From Acidobacteriota bacterium (GTDB taxonomy: Bacteria > Acidobacteriota > Blastocatellia > Pyrinomonadales > Pyrinomonadaceae), in NCBI GenBank assembly GCA_019639215.1, contig JAHBSH010000022.1, positions 1 to 34,132 of the forward strand: 34,132 nucleotides of DNA, in the 5' to 3' direction. This document shows positions 1 to 8,929 of this stretch, in pieces; the stretch's first letter is position 1, and each line of letters starts with the position of its first letter. Made by a program: the position numbers and the translations under genes. The notes under the pieces are model-generated. The model was given only the letters and a program-made list of their open reading frames with translations. It did not search any database and was not told the origin of the DNA.

Positions 1-596
1 TGCGTGTGTGGTTCAACATGAAGGACCTCATCACCCATACCCATCTGGTTTACATGGGCAAGGTGATGCTGGCGACCGGCCTGATCGTGGTTTACGGCTA
101 TGCGATGGAGGCGTATTTTGCATGGTACAGCGCCAGCCTTTACGAGTGGTTCATGATGAAGAACCGCATGTTCGGCGGCCCGTATTGGTGGTCATACTGG
201 CTGCTGATAATCTGTAACGGAGCCTCGATACAGCTTTTGTGGTTCAAGAGATTTCGCGAAAGCCCGTTCTGGCTCTTTATCATCTCGATCGTCGTCAGTA
301 TCGGCATGTGGCTGGAACGCTTTGTCATCATTGTCACGAGTTTGAACAGGGATTTCCTTCCGTCATCGTGGGCGATGTATTCGCCGACCGTTTGGGACTG
401 GTCCATGTTCATCGGGACCATCGGATTGTTCTTCACGCTTTTGTTCCTGTTCGTCAGGTTCTTGCCGATCATCTCTATCTTTGAGGTGCGGACGCTTTTG
501 CCGGATGCGAATGTCCACGGACATCATCAGGATTTTGAGGAGAATGTTGTTCAGGTCGAGGAGACCTATGACCGGACCGATCCGCCAAATAATTAG
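1..596 (+). CDS. actC: Alternative complex III subunit ActC (NrfD/PsrC-like), 3' end only
   Basis: This is the C-terminal part of a polytopic membrane protein; the reading frame is open to the left edge (first full codon at position 3), so the start lies outside the window. About 198 residues remain, with four hydrophobic spans and a hydrophilic, acidic C-terminal tail. The sequence style (many Trp/Tyr residues, a GYAMEAYFAWYS stretch and a WLERFVII stretch) is that of NrfD-like quinol-binding subunits of alternative complex III (ACIII), which oxidises menaquinol and passes electrons to a cytochrome c. The order that follows (DUF3341 protein, monoheme lipoprotein, second NrfD-like protein, SCO, cox genes) fixes it as ActC rather than another NrfD homologue. 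The ActA and ActB subunits should lie just upstream. Confidence 0.9.
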   Translation, partial: RVWFNMKDLITHTHLVYMGKVMLATGLIVVYGYAMEAYFAWYSASLYEWFMMKNRMFGGPYWWSYWLLIICNGASIQLLWFKRFRESPFWLFIISIVVSIGMWLERFVIIVTSLNRDFLPSSWAMYSPTVWDWSMFIGTIGLFFTLLFLFVRFLPIISIFEVRTLLPDANVHGHHQDFEENVVQVEETYDRTDPPNN

Positions 597-626
597 GAGC
601 GGAAGCGGATCGCGAAATAACGTGCT

Positions 627-1160
627 ATGGACGTGAAACTGTACGGATTAATGGCTGAATTCGACACACCAACCGAATTGGTTGATGCGGCGAATAAGGT
701 TCGTGAGGCCGGATATACAAAAACGGACGCTTTCTCGCCTTTTCCGCTCCATGAGATGGACGAGGCTCTGGGAATAAAAAGAAGCATTCTGCCGGTGCTT
801 GTGTTCTTTGGCGGGATCGCAGGAATGTGTTTGGGCATCGGCCTTCAGGTCTTTGTTCATTACATAGACTATCCGCTGAATGTGGGCGGACGCCCGTTCC
901 TGAGCTGGCCGTCATTCGTTCCGCCGACGTTTGAGCTGACGATCTTGCTGGCTGGTTTTACTGCCGTGTTCGGGATGCTGTTCCTGAACGGCTTGCCAAG
1001 CCCGTATCATCCGGTGTTCAACGTTCCCCGCTTCGCTCTGGCGTCGCGTGAGAAGTTCTTTTTATTGATAGAGGCCGCCGACCCGAACTACGATCAAGAT
1101 GAAACGCGGGAATTCTTGCGGAGCCTGAATGCTCAGGAGGTGTTTGATGTCGAAGAATAG
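627..1160 (+). CDS. actD: Alternative complex III subunit ActD (DUF3341 family)
   Basis: A 177-residue membrane protein with a soluble N-terminal domain (about residues 1-50), two transmembrane helices (about 53-77 and 101-122) and a short soluble tail. The N-terminus (GLMAEFDTP...) and the patterns around FSPFP and GRPFLSWPSFVP are typical of DUF3341, the ActD subunit of ACIII. It has no cofactor motif; in known complexes ActD is a structural membrane subunit. It sits 30 bases after actC, and its last 14 bases overlap the start of actE, so the two are probably translationally coupled. The identification is firm because family pattern and operon position agree. Confidence 0.93.
   Translation: MDVKLYGLMAEFDTPTELVDAANKVREAGYTKTDAFSPFPLHEMDEALGIKRSILPVLVFFGGIAGMCLGIGLQVFVHYIDYPLNVGGRPFLSWPSFVPPTFELTILLAGFTAVFGMLFLNGLPSPYHPVFNVPRFALASREKFFLLIEAADPNYDQDETREFLRSLNAQEVFDVEE
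1135..1140 (+). promoter_or_regulatory. Strong ribosome binding site for actE inside actD
   Basis: A perfect AGGAGG lies six bases before the ATG at 1147 and within the 3' end of actD. It decides the actE start: upstream in-frame alternatives such as the TTG at 1129 have no such site, and the later ATG codons are worse placed. Confidence 0.75.
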
Positions 1161-1941
1161 CACCGAAACACGAAATATGAGTAGCAGAGAAGCTTCGAGC
1201 ACGATGTCAATGATGTTCAGTTTGACAGTTTCGCCGCGTAATCTTGGTCTTTGTTTTCTGGTCATCTTGACAGCGCTTGCTTCGGGCTGTGGCGTCAGGT
1301 TTGATATGGAAGACCAGCCTCGTTACGAGACCTATCAGAAGAGCGACGGTATATTCAGCGACCGGAGCGCATCGCGGACACCTCCATCAGGTACAGTAGC
1401 GCGAGGCCAGCTTAAAGAGGATAAGGCCTTTTACACCGGTAAGATAGACAATCCTGACCCGAATGTTCAGGTAGAGTCCACAACCGATGCAAGCGGAAAT
1501 ACGCTCGTCACAAGTTTTCCGAACGCAATTGACGAATTTCCACTGCCCGTGACTCGTGAACTTATTGATCGCGGTGAGGAAAGATACAACATCTACTGTA
1601 TCGTGTGCCACGGCCCCGTTGGAGCTGGTGATGGAATGATCGTCCGACGAGGATTTTCACAGCCGCCGACATACCACGATGACAGGCTCAGGAACGCTCC
1701 TGTGGGTCACTATTTTGACGTTATTACCAATGGATGGGGAAGGATGAACGGCTATGCTGCCTCTATACCCGCGGCAGATCGATGGGCGATAGTTGCCTAC
1801 ATAAGGACGCTGCAGGTCAGTCAAAATCCCGACCAAGCTTTGAAGATGAATGCAAATACGCAGGCCAATACACCTGCTTCACCGTCTGCTGAGGATAAAC
1901 CGGCGGCAAATACGAACACTTCCGGAGGTGTCACACAGTGA
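1147..1941 (+). CDS. actE: Alternative complex III subunit ActE, monoheme cytochrome c lipoprotein
   Basis: A 264-residue exported lipoprotein with one c-type heme. The lipobox LASGC places the lipidated cysteine at residue 48. The heme site is CIVCH (151-155), and the likely sixth ligand is Met200 in a GWGRMNGYA stretch, the usual pattern for ActE-type cytochromes. The protein ends in an Ala/Thr/Asn-rich low-complexity tail. In ACIII this subunit accepts electrons from the ActB iron-sulfur centres and passes them towards the oxidase. The start at 1147 is set by the AGGAGG just upstream; the resulting region before the signal-peptide hydrophobic core is unusually long (about 32 residues), so internal ATGs at 1177 or 1204 remain possible. 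The stop codon overlaps the GTG start of actF. Confidence 0.92.
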   Translation: MSKNSTETRNMSSREASSTMSMMFSLTVSPRNLGLCFLVILTALASGCGVRFDMEDQPRYETYQKSDGIFSDRSASRTPPSGTVARGQLKEDKAFYTGKIDNPDPNVQVESTTDASGNTLVTSFPNAIDEFPLPVTRELIDRGEERYNIYCIVCHGPVGAGDGMIVRRGFSQPPTYHDDRLRNAPVGHYFDVITNGWGRMNGYAASIPAADRWAIVAYIRTLQVSQNPDQALKMNANTQANTPASPSAEDKPAANTNTSGGVTQ

Positions 1942-3146
1942 ACGGTACAGGTGAATATCAGGCACCAAAAGATCTAGAAAAGTACAGATCGCTTGCACTC
2001 GGCATCGGCGGTATCGCTACTCTTGCATGTGCGGTCGGCCTTTATCTGTCGCCGGAACAGGCACTGCGTTCGTGGTTGCTAGGGTATATATTCTGGGGCG
2101 GGATCACGATAGGCTCGATCGGCATCATCATGCTCCAATACTTGACAGGCGGAGCATGGGGAGTTGTTATACGCCGCATTGTTGAGGCTGCTTCGCGTAC
2201 GCTTCCGTTAGTGATCGTGCTATTCATACCGCTGGCATTCATCCAGTATTACCATTACTGGACAACGTGGCCCGCGACTGATTACGCGATAGCCCATCGC
2301 GGATGGTTCATGACCCAGGAAAGTTGGATACTTCGTTCAATCATCTATTTCGCATTGCTGTATGTGATCGTGCATTTGCTAAATAAATGGGGAGCTGCAC
2401 AGGATGCTTCTAAGGATCACACGGAGGCTGCGAAATGGCTCGGGACTGCTACGGCTTTTTCAGGCCCGACAATGGTCTTTTATGTTCTGATCGTGACATT
2501 CGCAGTTGTGGATTGGGTCATGATGCTGGACGCACACTGGTTTTCGACGATATGGGGACTTTTGTTCGTTGCCGGCTGGGCGTTGAGCTGTTTCTCGTTC
2601 TGCGTTGTCCTGCTGATGTACATGTCGGACAAGGCTCCAATGAATGCAATATTGGGCAAACGCCACTTTCACGACCTGGGCAAACTGATGCTTGCCTTAA
2701 CAATGGTCTGGGCTTATTTCAATTTCTCGCAGTTCCTGATCATATGGTCGGGTAACATCCCTGAAGAGACCGGATGGTACCTCGTAAGAATGAAGGGCGG
2801 CTGGATGGCAGTGGGGACACTTCTTGTTATCTTCCACTTTGCTTTCCCATTCCTCATTCTTTTGCAGCAGGATTTCAAGCGTACGTATAAGCGACTGGCT
2901 TACCTCGCGGTCTTTCTACTGCTCATGAGGCTTGTTGATATGTTCTATTTGATCGCTCCAAATCCAAGGATCGATAAGACCATTGAAAAGGGAGCCTTTA
3001 TTGTAAGTTGGATGGATATTGCCGCACCAATAGCCATAGGCGGATTGTGGTTGTGGTATTTCATCGGACAGTATATGAAACGTCCGGTTGTGCCGGTAAT
3101 GGATCCTTTCCTTGAGAACGCAGTGAAGCACGGAAAAGGGCATTAA
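1938..3146 (+). CDS. actF: Alternative complex III subunit ActF (NrfD-like membrane subunit)
   Basis: A 402-residue polytopic membrane protein with about ten hydrophobic spans, the second NrfD/PsrC-like subunit of ACIII. Features seen include GYIFWGGITIGSIG in the second span and a QYYHYWTTW stretch, consistent with ActF. In the complex it pairs with ActC in the membrane and has no cofactor of its own. It starts with GTG at 1938 in a four-base GTGA overlap with the actE stop, with a GGAGG about ten bases upstream, which points to translational coupling. The length is normal for the family. Confidence 0.92.
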   Translation: MNGTGEYQAPKDLEKYRSLALGIGGIATLACAVGLYLSPEQALRSWLLGYIFWGGITIGSIGIIMLQYLTGGAWGVVIRRIVEAASRTLPLVIVLFIPLAFIQYYHYWTTWPATDYAIAHRGWFMTQESWILRSIIYFALLYVIVHLLNKWGAAQDASKDHTEAAKWLGTATAFSGPTMVFYVLIVTFAVVDWVMMLDAHWFSTIWGLLFVAGWALSCFSFCVVLLMYMSDKAPMNAILGKRHFHDLGKLMLALTMVWAYFNFSQFLIIWSGNIPEETGWYLVRMKGGWMAVGTLLVIFHFAFPFLILLQQDFKRTYKRLAYLAVFLLLMRLVDMFYLIAPNPRIDKTIEKGAFIVSWMDIAAPIAIGGLWLWYFIGQYMKRPVVPVMDPFLENAVKHGKGH

Positions 3147-3183
3147 GATTTAATAGTTGCGGCCAGGCCGCCAGCCAGAGATT

Positions 3184-3723
3184 ATGGGACACGGAGAAAA
3201 AGATCTAACACAGGCCGATATAGAGCTTGGATACGAGCGTAATGAGATCCAGCTAAAGGGCGTCATTTATTTCGGAGTAGGCCTGTTCCTTCTCATCGTT
3301 ATAACGTTCGGCCTGATGTATATCTTGTGGGGCGTTATGGAACAGCGTTCTGCGGAAGAACATGCTGTCCGCAATCCGATGCAGCTGAGTGAAAGGGATC
3401 GCCTTCCGCCAGAACCGCGACTTCAATCTGCACCGGGATTTGGCGTTGATTCACCTAACGGACGAGTAAATCTGGAATTAGCCGTACCGCAAGCGGAGTA
3501 CTGGGAATTAAAAAAGCAGTGGGATGATCTGCGAAAGAACGGCAGAAAAGATTCTGAGACCGGAATAGTAATAGCCATGCCGATAGATCAGGCAAAGGAA
3601 GAGTTTCTAAGTCAGGGTGTAAAATCCCGTACCGGTGAAGAGGCCGTTAAGAATGCTGAGAGATCTAAAAGGTATCTGACGGACGCCAGTTCAGGAAGAA
3701 TGGCAACGGCCGAAAGAAAATAA
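3184..3723 (+). CDS. Small single-span protein of the ACIII-oxidase cluster, function unknown
   Basis: A 179-residue protein with a hydrophilic N-terminus, one transmembrane helix (about residues 25-49) and a soluble C-terminal domain. After the helix come a PPEPRLQ motif and, near the end, a MPIDQAKEEFLSQG stretch. From memory, small single-span proteins with PPEPRLQ and a terminal IDRAM-like motif recur between actF and the SCO or cox genes in bacteria with ACIII; no biochemical role is known to me. The ATG at 3184 is preferred to the TTG at 3157 because it removes an implausible Pro/Arg-rich leader. It could be an accessory subunit linking ACIII to the caa3 oxidase, but that is inferred from position only. 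Confidence 0.7.
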   Translation: MGHGEKDLTQADIELGYERNEIQLKGVIYFGVGLFLLIVITFGLMYILWGVMEQRSAEEHAVRNPMQLSERDRLPPEPRLQSAPGFGVDSPNGRVNLELAVPQAEYWELKKQWDDLRKNGRKDSETGIVIAMPIDQAKEEFLSQGVKSRTGEEAVKNAERSKRYLTDASSGRMATAERK

Positions 3724-3776
3724 AGATTTTGAACAGGTGCCGGATATCAGTTTTGGCACCGAAAAGAGAGGAAGTG

Positions 3777-4670
3777 ATGGTTAGCAGTAAGAGATCGACA
3801 ATGTTCATGGCGGGAATATTTTTTCTCGCAATGACCGTGGTCTGTCCAGCCGTCAGCCTTGCTCAAAAGAACGAGCATTATAATTCGCCGCTCTATTCTC
3901 CTAGGAAGTACGACCCAACGGTCAGTACTGCAGAAGGTTTGCCGGCTCCGCTGAAAAAGACCGGCATTGAACAGAAATTGGGTGGACATCTGCCGCTTGA
4001 TGTCGTTTTCAAGGATGAGAATGGTCAGGCGGTAAAGTTGGGCGAATATTTCAATAAAGGCCGGCCGGCTATTCTGGCTTTGGTCTATTACGAATGTCCA
4101 ATGTTGTGTAATCAGGTTCTCAACGGCCTGACCGGAACATTAAAAGGTATTAACCTTGATGCCGGAAAAGATTTTGACGTAATAGCTGTAAGCTTTGACG
4201 CTAAGGAAAATGACATTCCTGAACTGGCAAAAAATAAAAAGGCCGGGTACATGGAGCGATACGGTCGTCCCGGAACTGAGTCCGGCTGGCATTTTCTTAC
4301 AGGAGACCAGGCGGCGATAGATGCTATTACTGAGGCGGCTGGTTTTTCTTATGAATGGGATGAAAAGTCAGAGCAGTTCGCCCACGCCAGTGGCATCATG
4401 GTCATAACACCGGACGGCACACTCTCAAGATATTTTTACGGGATCGACTATGCCCCGCGTGATGTCAGGCTCGGGCTGGTTGAATCGGCGGAGAATAAGG
4501 TCGGCAGCGTTACTGACCAGTTGCTTTTATATTGTTTTCATTATGACCCATCTACAGGGAAGTACGGTTTTGCCATACTCTCTACGATGAGGATCGCGGC
4601 GGTTGCCACTCTATTGGGGATGGCGGCTATGGGATTTGTTTTTTGGAGGCGTGGCCGCTCGAAAAATTGA
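3777..4670 (+). CDS. SCO1/SenC-family copper chaperone for cytochrome oxidase
   Basis: A 297-residue exported protein with a cleavable signal peptide (hydrophobic core about residues 9-28, ending ...SLAQ), a thioredoxin-fold SCO domain and a C-terminal membrane anchor (about 271-291) ending in basic residues. The copper site is complete: CPMLC (107-111) and His203 in the FAHASGI stretch. SCO proteins deliver copper to, or reduce, the CuA site of oxidase subunit II, which is encoded next. The start at 3777 is chosen because GAGAGG precedes it and it gives a standard signal peptide; the upstream ATG-like start at 3729 would add a charged leader. A long inserted stretch before the histidine is as in other bacterial SCO proteins. 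Confidence 0.93.
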   Translation: MVSSKRSTMFMAGIFFLAMTVVCPAVSLAQKNEHYNSPLYSPRKYDPTVSTAEGLPAPLKKTGIEQKLGGHLPLDVVFKDENGQAVKLGEYFNKGRPAILALVYYECPMLCNQVLNGLTGTLKGINLDAGKDFDVIAVSFDAKENDIPELAKNKKAGYMERYGRPGTESGWHFLTGDQAAIDAITEAAGFSYEWDEKSEQFAHASGIMVITPDGTLSRYFYGIDYAPRDVRLGLVESAENKVGSVTDQLLLYCFHYDPSTGKYGFAILSTMRIAAVATLLGMAAMGFVFWRRGRSKN

Positions 4671-4704
4671 GCGTAGATCGCCGGACATTTCCGGCTGCGG
4701 GATT

Positions 4705-5745
4705 ATGTTGATTATGCAGACGAATTCGTGGATTCCATTGTTTCCGGAGCAGGCCTCCAGTTTTGCATGGCAGGTGGACTATCTCTATTTCTACCTGATC
4801 CTCGTCAGCGTGGGATTCACCATCCCGATCGTCGCGGCGATATTCTTCTTTATCGTCAAGTATCGGGAACGTGAGAAATTCGCGACACCGGACGAGATAC
4901 ACGGTTCGATGGTGCTTGAGACTGTATGGTCCATCATTCCATTTGTCATATCCATGACCATATTTCTAGGCGGAGCGGTCGTGTACTACACACAATATCG
5001 CATGCCTGAAGATGCGATGAACGTCTACGTTGTCGGTAAACAATGGATGTGGAAGATACAGCACGAGACGGGGCAACGCGAGATAAATGAACTCCACGTT
5101 CCGGTTGGCAGAAAGGTCAAGCTGACCATGACCACAGAGGACGTTCTGCACGATTTTTCCATTCCTGCTTTCAGAACTAAGGCAGACGTCGTTCCGGGCC
5201 GCTTCACCTACTTATGGTTCGAAGCGACCAAGCCCGGTAAATATCATTTGTATTGTGCGGAATATTGCGGGCTGAACCACTCCGGTATGGTCGGTTACGT
5301 ATATGTCATGGAGCAGAAGGATTATGAGAACTGGCTTCAGGGCAACGTAACAGGACAGACGCCCATAGAGCAGGGACGGGATCTCTTTGAGAATAAGCTG
5401 GGATGTGCGTCATGTCATACGGGCGGTCAGCAGCAAAGAGGAGCCAAACTCGAGGGAATTTACGGTAAAGAGGTGAGTTTGGTCGGCGGGCAAAAGGTTC
5501 TGGTCAATGACGAATATCTGCGAAACTCGATACTCAATCCGGGAGCACAGGTCGTCGAAGGCTATCAGCCGATCATGCCGACATTCAAGGGACAAGTGAC
5601 GGAAGAACAGCTTCTTTCGCTTGTAGCGTATATCAAGTCGCTTAGCGGTGTTACCGCAACGACGGGAACTCCTGCGGCGGCTCCTTCACCGGTAAGTACT
5701 GGAACGGATGCTGGCAGCGGCAATACGCAAGGTGGTGACAGGTAA
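4705..5745 (+). CDS. coxB: Cytochrome c oxidase subunit II with fused cytochrome c (caa3 type)
   Basis: A 346-residue protein with two N-terminal transmembrane helices (about 26-51 and 72-95), a periplasmic cupredoxin CuA domain and a C-terminal cytochrome c domain. The CuA ligands are all present: His149, Cys184, Glu186, Cys188, His192 and Met195 in [12 protein letters not shown]. The heme motif is CASCH (234-238), with Met291 (IMPTF) as the likely axial ligand. The fusion defines a caa3 oxidase, which accepts electrons directly through its own heme c. The protein ends in an Ala/Pro/Ser/Thr-rich tail. Starts at 4705 and 4714 are both possible, each with a weak ribosome site; the upstream extension into the SCO gene is rejected. 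Confidence 0.95.
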   Translation: MLIMQTNSWIPLFPEQASSFAWQVDYLYFYLILVSVGFTIPIVAAIFFFIVKYREREKFATPDEIHGSMVLETVWSIIPFVISMTIFLGGAVVYYTQYRMPEDAMNVYVVGKQWMWKIQHETGQREINELHVPVGRKVKLTMTTEDVLHDFSIPAFRTKADVVPGRFTYLWFEATKPGKYHLYCAEYCGLNHSGMVGYVYVMEQKDYENWLQGNVTGQTPIEQGRDLFENKLGCASCHTGGQQQRGAKLEGIYGKEVSLVGGQKVLVNDEYLRNSILNPGAQVVEGYQPIMPTFKGQVTEEQLLSLVAYIKSLSGVTATTGTPAAAPSPVSTGTDAGSGNTQGGDR

Positions 5746-5747
5746 TT

Positions 5748-7424
5748 ATGCAGGATGTAAGCGCAATTTCAGGTAACTCGATTCCAGCGGATGAGCCAAA
5801 GCTGAACTATATCAATAATGGCCACACGTTGAAATCATGGCTGTTGACAAAAGATCATAAGCGCATTGCGCTGATGTACCTTCTCTCCGTCTCGGCATTC
5901 TTTCTGATGGGCGGAATATATGCCGCATTCATCAGGCTTGAACTGCTCACACCGGCCAGTGACCTGTTGGAAACAGCTACGTACAACAAGGTTTTTACAC
6001 AGCACGGCATTTTGATGGTGTTCTTTTTCCTGATCCCGGCGATCCCGGCGATCCTTGGAAACTTTTTGCTGCCGCTGATGATCGGGGCAAAAGACCTTGC
6101 CCTGCCTCGCATCAATCTTCTCAGTCTCTATATTTACTGGATCGGCGGCATCATCACGCTATGGGCGCTGATGAAGGGCGGCGTTGACACCGGCTGGACA
6201 TTCTACACACCATACAGTACGACGTTCTCAAACTCTTACGTAATGGCAGTAGGAATAGGAGTTTTCATCAACGGATTTTCGTCTATCCTGACGGGTCTTA
6301 ACTTCATCGTGTCTATTCATACGATGCGGGCTCCGGGAATGACATGGTTCCGTCTGCCGTTGTTCGTATGGGCACATTATGCGACCAGCCTCGTGATGAT
6401 ACTCGGCACGCCAGTCGTTGCGATAACGATCCTGCTAGTCGCTATTGAAAGGTTTGCCAGAATAGGTATTTTTGATCCTGCCATTGGCGGTGACCCGATC
6501 CTTTTCCAGCATCTCTTCTGGTTCTATTCACATCCGGCTGTTTACATTATGATCTTGCCGGGAATGGGAGTTATCAGTGAGGTCATTGCCGGTTTTTCCA
6601 GAAAGAGGATATTTGGGTACGAGTTTGTTGCCTTTTCATCGATCGCAATTGCAGTATTTGGATTCCTTGTTTGGGGACACCACATGTTCGTTAGCGGACA
6701 GTCGGTCTTTGCTGGACTCGTGTTCTCATTCCTGACAATGGTCGTAGCAGTGCCGTCAGCTATAAAGACCTTTAACTGGGTAGCAACGATGTATAAGGGG
6801 TCGATATCGTATGACACCCCAATGCTTTATGCGATCGGGTTTTTAGGACTGTTTTTGGTAGGCGGCCTGACCGGATTATTTCTGGGTTCGATCGGCCTAA
6901 CGGTTCACCTTACTGACACATATTTTATTGTTGCCCACTTCCATTATGTTATGGTTGGCGGTCAGGTGATCGCGTATCTTGCCGGCATTCATTACTGGTG
7001 GCCGAAGATGACAGGAAGGATGTATTCAGAATTCTGGGGCAAGGTCTCGGCGATGCTTGTATTTGTCGGTTTCAATCTGACCTTTTTCCCGCAGTTCATT
7101 TTGGGATATATGGGAATGCCGCGTCGATACGCATCCTATCCTGAAGAGCTTCAGGTTCTTAATATATTTTCAACGGCTGGAGCGTCGGTGCTTGGCATCG
7201 GATTGTTAATGCCGGTTGTATATCTAATTCACTCACTCTTTTACGGCAAAAAAGCAGCGGATAATCCGTGGATGCATCCTGGGCTTGAGTGGAGAACGAG
7301 TTCACCGCCGCCAACTGAGAACTTTAAGGAAATGCCGGTCGTGACGTGGGAAGCGTATGATTTTGGTGAAGAAAGCGGTTTGGATATTGAAGAAGCCCGC
7401 CGTCGAGAGGCTGTAACCGTTTAA
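5748..7424 (+). CDS. coxA: Cytochrome c oxidase subunit I, type A2 heme-copper oxidase
   Basis: A 558-residue catalytic subunit with twelve predicted helices that reduces oxygen to water and pumps protons. Heme ligands His86 and His399, the CuB ligands His262, His311 and His312, the cross-linked Tyr266, the second heme histidine His397 and the K-channel Lys340 are all visible. The helix VI motif is YSHPAVY (260-266): the usual D-channel glutamate is absent and a Tyr-Ser pair precedes the histidine. This is the hallmark of the A2 subfamily (as in the Thermus and Rhodothermus caa3 enzymes), not a defect. It starts two bases after the coxB stop, so the two genes are co-translated. Confidence 0.97.
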   Translation: MQDVSAISGNSIPADEPKLNYINNGHTLKSWLLTKDHKRIALMYLLSVSAFFLMGGIYAAFIRLELLTPASDLLETATYNKVFTQHGILMVFFFLIPAIPAILGNFLLPLMIGAKDLALPRINLLSLYIYWIGGIITLWALMKGGVDTGWTFYTPYSTTFSNSYVMAVGIGVFINGFSSILTGLNFIVSIHTMRAPGMTWFRLPLFVWAHYATSLVMILGTPVVAITILLVAIERFARIGIFDPAIGGDPILFQHLFWFYSHPAVYIMILPGMGVISEVIAGFSRKRIFGYEFVAFSSIAIAVFGFLVWGHHMFVSGQSVFAGLVFSFLTMVVAVPSAIKTFNWVATMYKGSISYDTPMLYAIGFLGLFLVGGLTGLFLGSIGLTVHLTDTYFIVAHFHYVMVGGQVIAYLAGIHYWWPKMTGRMYSEFWGKVSAMLVFVGFNLTFFPQFILGYMGMPRRYASYPEELQVLNIFSTAGASVLGIGLLMPVVYLIHSLFYGKKAADNPWMHPGLEWRTSSPPPTENFKEMPVVTWEAYDFGEESGLDIEEARRREAVTV

Positions 7425-7524
7425 CATCTGACCGAGTAAGTTTAGTAAACAGAGATCGACAGGCCGAGTATTGGTAGTCGTCCACAACAAAAAGGATTTT
7501 CATTCGTAAGGTGATTATTGCCAG

Positions 7525-8400
7525 ATGACAGCACACGGAGACACACACGAACATCACGAACCGGGCTTGCAGCATCAGTTCGAGGACATGAATCAGCAGG
7601 AAGAATCCGTATCGATCGCGATGTGGGCATTTCTTGCTCAGGAGATCATGTTCTTTGGCGGACTTTTTACCGCCTATCTCGTTTTCAGGTGGCGTTTTCC
7701 GATGGCGTTTGCCGCCGGGAGTAATCATCTGGATCCGTTCTGGGGCGGTCTTAACACACTTGTTCTTATCGTTAGTAGCTTGACGATGGCACTGACGGTT
7801 TATTATGCCCAAAAGGGCAACAGAACGCTTCAGGTCGCCATGATAGTTCTTACCATGTTGTTTGGTTCGGTATTTTTGGGTGTCAAGGCGATAGAATACA
7901 CGGACAAATATAATCATGGCCTAGTGCCGGTTACGGGCTGGAACAAAAAGGTCAAGGAAGACACATCTGCCCCTCATGTCACGGAGCAGGACTGTACACA
8001 GGTCGGCCACGGAGACGGTGACGATCACTACGTAAATCCTAAGGGCGAATTTCAGTGGAAGGACTGTTCTCTAGTAAAGCTTGCTCAGGAAAAGAACTAC
8101 CTTACTGCTGATGAAAAGATCGGCTATTTTACTAACGGTGAGATCGACGCGGACAAATTCCGCGACAAGGTGAGGCTCTTTTACTTCATCTATTTTGTGA
8201 TGACGGGTCTTCACGCTCTTCACATGATCATTGGCCTTGGCGTGATGTTGTGGCTCTTGTGGAAAGCATGGATCGGGACGTATGGGCCAAAATATTATGC
8301 TCCGGTCGAGATATCAGGCCTTTACTGGCACTTTGTCGATATCGTCTGGATCTTCCTTTTCCCGTTGTTGTACCTTTTGGGACGTCACTTTTTACATTGA
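7525..8400 (+). CDS. coxC: Cytochrome c oxidase subunit III with a long loop insertion
   Basis: A 291-residue membrane protein with five predicted helices, as in A2-type oxidases. A His-rich hydrophilic N-terminus precedes the first helix. The family patterns [14 protein letters not shown] and [13 protein letters not shown] are clear. Between helix 3 (about 102-124) and helix 4 (about 218-246) there is a loop of about 90 residues (126-216), much longer than I expect for the family; it is hydrophilic, contains HGDGDDH and two cysteines (157 and 181), and is dominated by charged residues. The gene follows coxA after 100 bases, with AAGGTGA about ten bases before its ATG. Function in stabilising subunit I is from family knowledge. 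Confidence 0.92.
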   Translation: MTAHGDTHEHHEPGLQHQFEDMNQQEESVSIAMWAFLAQEIMFFGGLFTAYLVFRWRFPMAFAAGSNHLDPFWGGLNTLVLIVSSLTMALTVYYAQKGNRTLQVAMIVLTMLFGSVFLGVKAIEYTDKYNHGLVPVTGWNKKVKEDTSAPHVTEQDCTQVGHGDGDDHYVNPKGEFQWKDCSLVKLAQEKNYLTADEKIGYFTNGEIDADKFRDKVRLFYFIYFVMTGLHALHMIIGLGVMLWLLWKAWIGTYGPKYYAPVEISGLYWHFVDIVWIFLFPLLYLLGRHFLH

Positions 8401-8418
8401 TCTGAGAGAGTTTAAGCA

Positions 8419-8745
8419 ATGTCTGATAACCACGCAGAACACGAAGAACACATTGGTATCCCGGGTTATATTGTCATATTCCTGATACTGGTCGTTGGTA
8501 CAATATTTACCTATTTTTCATCCTTTTGGGATCTGGATTCGATATTTCCCGGGGCTAACACCTTGTTGGCTCTTGCCATAGCCTTTACCAAGATGATGTT
8601 CGTTATCCTGTATTTCATGCACGTAAGGTGGAGCTCGAAAACGATCTGGCTGGCAGCTGTGGCATCGTTCTTCTGGCTTTTGATAATGTTCGCCTTTACG
8701 ATGCAGGATTATTTTACTCGAGTTTCAGGCGTGTTCTCAGCATAA
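8419..8745 (+). CDS. coxD: Cytochrome c oxidase subunit IV
   Basis: A 108-residue protein with three hydrophobic helices after a short His/Glu-rich N-terminus. The stretch LALAIAFTKMMFVILYFMHVRW is diagnostic of the prokaryotic subunit IV (COX4_pro) family, a small structural subunit of the oxidase. It begins 18 bases after coxC and completes the coxBACD set. No conserved cofactor residues are expected or seen. GGCCGGCCGG just after the stop is a short palindrome without a T-tract, so there is no visible terminator and read-through into the downstream Lol-like genes is possible. Confidence 0.92.
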   Translation: MSDNHAEHEEHIGIPGYIVIFLILVVGTIFTYFSSFWDLDSIFPGANTLLALAIAFTKMMFVILYFMHVRWSSKTIWLAAVASFFWLLIMFAFTMQDYFTRVSGVFSA

Positions 8746-8929
8746 CGGCCGGCCGGCGATGATCTACAAGGGCGTGACAGGGCACTTAATGGCCTTGTTT
8801 CGCTCTTTTTTAACGTTAGGAATACGGCTTTCGGCGTGGTATTATCTACGATTTGGTATTTGTGGGAAACGTTTGCAGATGAGATTTACCGGACAACAGA
8901 CGCCTTGCGGCAATCATCAGAATCGGAAG

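Noticed and set aside
1147..1160. Overlap of actD and actE looked like a frameshift.
   Set aside because: Both frames have their own start and stop and a perfect ribosome site; it is ordinary gene overlap.
6524..6550. The missing helix VI glutamate of subunit I looked like a broken proton channel.
   Set aside because: The Tyr-Ser replacement (YSHPAVY) is the normal mark of the A2 oxidase subfamily.
7324..7917. A 197-codon open frame on the - strand.
   Set aside because: It lies opposite coxA and coxC, has no protein-like pattern and is explained by those genes.
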